A stretch of 5,737 nucleotides of DNA from Puniceicoccales bacterium (GTDB lineage: Bacteria; Verrucomicrobiota; Verrucomicrobiia; Opitutales; UBA953). Location: assembly GCA_031284845.1 (NCBI GenBank), contig JAITXH010000072.1, forward strand, positions 1-5,737. The letters are read 5' to 3'. The translations under genes and the position numbers were made by a program. Under the pieces are notes generated by a model, which had not been told where the DNA came from, did not search any database, and saw only the letters and a program-made list of their open reading frames with translations. How positions within the stretch are numbered: the first letter of the stretch is position 1; the number at the start of each line of letters is the position of its first letter. Below are positions 4,262 through 5,737 of this stretch, piece by piece.

Positions 4262-5737
4262 TCAGCTCAGCCAGAAGCTGAAATACAGGTAGCCGCTGAG
4301 GATGATGCCCAAGACAGCCAGCGTGCCCAAAATGTCCGCAAGGCCAATCGAGGAGCGCCACTGGGCGCGCTTATCCGCATCCAGAGTGTGGAAGGTCATG
4401 TTCAAGAGTTTCGCCGTCGTCGGTGCCGGTGAACTTAACGAAACCAACACGATCGTCAAAATACTCAGCAAGGTCAACCAGCCGCAGGCGTAGTAACCGT
4501 TGTAAGCGCCGATGGCACCGAGGAAGCTGTCGCTGGAAATCACGTCCGATTTTTGAAGCGTCTGAAGCGTGAGCTTAATCATGCCCGCGACAAATCCCGT
4601 CAAGAGGCCGACATACGCGCCACGGGCGTTCACGCGCCGCGAAAACAAACCGAGGATGAACACGGCAAAAATCGGCGGTGCCAAAAAGCCCTGCACGTTT
4701 TGCAAATAATCATAGAGGCCATTGCTCTTTTCCGTAACGATTTTCATCACCGGGATCCAGATGAGGCCAAAGCCGACGACGACGACGGTCGCAATCCGGC
4801 CCACGCGCACCAGCGTTTTTTGCGACTGCCCGGGACGCAGCTTTTCGTAAATGTCCACAGTGAAAAGCGTGGCGCACGAATTGAAGAGCGACGCCAGCGA
4901 AGACATCAACGCCGAGAGCAAGCCGGCCACGACGAGGCCGCGCACGCCGACGGGAAGCAGTGCCGCCACCAGTGCCGGAAACACCGTGTCCTTGTTAATG
5001 CCGTCTCCTTTGACGGGCATCGCGACCAACCCCTTTTGGTGAAGTGCCCAGCCAATCATGCCCGGGACGAGAAAAATGAACACGGGAAGTATCTTCAACG
5101 CGCCGCCCCAGATGGCACCGCGCCGCGCGTTTTTCAGGTCTTTCGCCGCAAGGGTGCGTTGCACGATGTATTGGTCCGTGCACCAATACCAGACGCCGAT
5201 GACAATTGAGGCGACGACGACACCGAGCCACGGGAAGTTGATGTCGCTCAGCGGACGCCACAGGGCGAAGCTTTGCGCATTGGGGCGGGCGGTCGCCACG
5301 AGTTCACTCCAGCCGCCGAGCCGCGATAGCCCGAAATAAGTGATGAGCACCGAGCCGAGAATCAAGATGCCGGTCTGGACGACTTCCGTGTAAATGACGG
5401 CACGCATTCCGCCGAACACCGTGTAAATACCCGTAAGCACGACGGTCGTAAACGCGCCCACCCAGAAGGCGTTTTCCGAGGAGCCGAAGGTGTCGGGCAA
5501 CAACGCCTGAAACACGACGGCACCGGCGTAAACGGTGACGGAGACCTTGGTGAAAACATAGGCGATGAGCGAGACGATCGAGAGCACCCAGCGCGAGCGG
5601 GAGTCGAAGCGTTTCTCTAAAAACTCCGGCATAGTGAAGACGCCGCTGCTGTGATAAAACGGCACAAAGAACCACGCGAGCAACAGCAGCACCCAGCCGT
5701 GCATCTCCCAGTGCGCCTGGGCGAGGCCGTTCGTCGC
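4262..5737 (-). CDS. SGLT-type sodium/solute symporter, N-terminus cut by window edge
   Basis: Inner-membrane carrier of the sodium:solute symporter family (SSS), most like sodium/sugar cotransporters of the SGLT type. The frame runs open to the right edge: 11 codons (ATNGLAQAHWE) precede the first Met in the window at 5704, so that Met is internal and roughly the first two helices are missing. Counting from that Met, hallmarks are GVFTMPEFLEKRF (21-33), WYWCTDQYIVQRTLAAKD (172-189), a membrane Lys (K204) matching a sugar-site Lys of vSGLT, the sodium-site helix SALMSSLASLFNS with adjacent serines 268-269, and YLQNVQG (333-339) followed by LAPPIFAVFILGLF. A final hydrophobic helix ends at the C-terminus. 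The Asn of vSGLT's sugar site appears to be Gly here, as far as I can align by eye, so the substrate need not be galactose. The stop is 69 nt before the lipoprotein ATG, so the two are likely co-transcribed. Confidence 0.95.
   Translation of the reverse strand, partial: ATNGLAQAHWEMHGWVLLLLAWFFVPFYHSSGVFTMPEFLEKRFDSRSRWVLSIVSLIAYVFTKVSVTVYAGAVVFQALLPDTFGSSENAFWVGAFTTVVLTGIYTVFGGMRAVIYTEVVQTGILILGSVLITYFGLSRLGGWSELVATARPNAQSFALWRPLSDINFPWLGVVVASIVIGVWYWCTDQYIVQRTLAAKDLKNARRGAIWGGALKILPVFIFLVPGMIGWALHQKGLVAMPVKGDGINKDTVFPALVAALLPVGVRGLVVAGLLSALMSSLASLFNSCATLFTVDIYEKLRPGQSQKTLVRVGRIATVVVVGFGLIWIPVMKIVTEKSNGLYDYLQNVQGFLAPPIFAVFILGLFSRRVNARGAYVGLLTGFVAGMIKLTLQTLQKSDVISSDSFLGAIGAYNGYYACGWLTLLSILTIVLVSLSSPAPTTAKLLNMTFHTLDADKRAQWRSSIGLADILGTLAVLGIILSGYLYFSFWLS

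Noticed and set aside
4553..5209. 218-codon plus-strand frame inside the symporter gene
   Set aside because: Its composition is His/Arg/Asp-rich, typical of the complement of a membrane-protein gene, while the minus strand clearly encodes an SGLT-type carrier.
1..5737. Mobile element, CRISPR array, phage, toxin-antitoxin or defence system
   Set aside because: No transposase, integrase, regularly spaced repeats or defence-protein motifs are visible. All long genes are recognisable core or metabolic families.

Overview
This is a GC-rich window from a bacterial chromosome, probably Gram-negative, and it looks like ordinary housekeeping and metabolic DNA. It contains no mobile element, CRISPR array, tRNA or rRNA. 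The gene content (a fused chorismate mutase/prephenate dehydratase, RF3, and an SGLT-type symporter followed by a lipoprotein) and the lack of clear Shine-Dalgarno sites would fit a Verrucomicrobiota/Opitutae-like genome. That placement is a guess from general style, not from a marker gene.

Layout. (1) 1-953, minus strand: the first ~318 codons of the bifunctional P-protein PheA (chorismate to prephenate to phenylpyruvate), cut by the left edge inside its ACT domain. (2) 954-1179: a divergent intergenic region, AT-rich in parts. It holds two perfect 10-bp inverted repeats. The promoter-distal arm of one ends 3 nt before the pheA GTG; the distal arm of the other ends 8 nt before the prfC ATG. 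A possible 40-codon leader ORF on the minus strand overlaps the pheA start as GTGA and has three Phe codons clustered near its end. (3) 1180-2787, plus strand: a complete prfC, encoding peptide chain release factor 3. (4) 2788-3016: a convergent spacer with several small inverted repeats and one perfect 10-bp palindrome, but no classical terminator with a T-tract. (5) 3017-4192, minus strand: a lipoprotein with a six-bladed SMP-30/NHL-like beta-propeller. (6) 4262-5737, minus strand: a sodium/solute symporter of the SGLT type, with its N-terminus cut by the right edge. Genes 5 and 6 are very likely one operon, transcribed from right to left from a promoter outside the window.

How the parts relate. 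pheA and prfC are divergent and have no obvious functional link. The symporter and the exported propeller lipoprotein form a plausible sugar or sugar-acid capture and uptake pair, but the substrate cannot be read from the sequence.

I found no new multi-gene system. The observation most worth following is the pheA leader: a Phe-containing mini-ORF that overlaps the start codon, together with a long-range stem reaching the start region. It could be a translational attenuation device, but it could also be chance. Secondary points are the altered SHPQ motif of PheA and the uncertain start of the lipoprotein.
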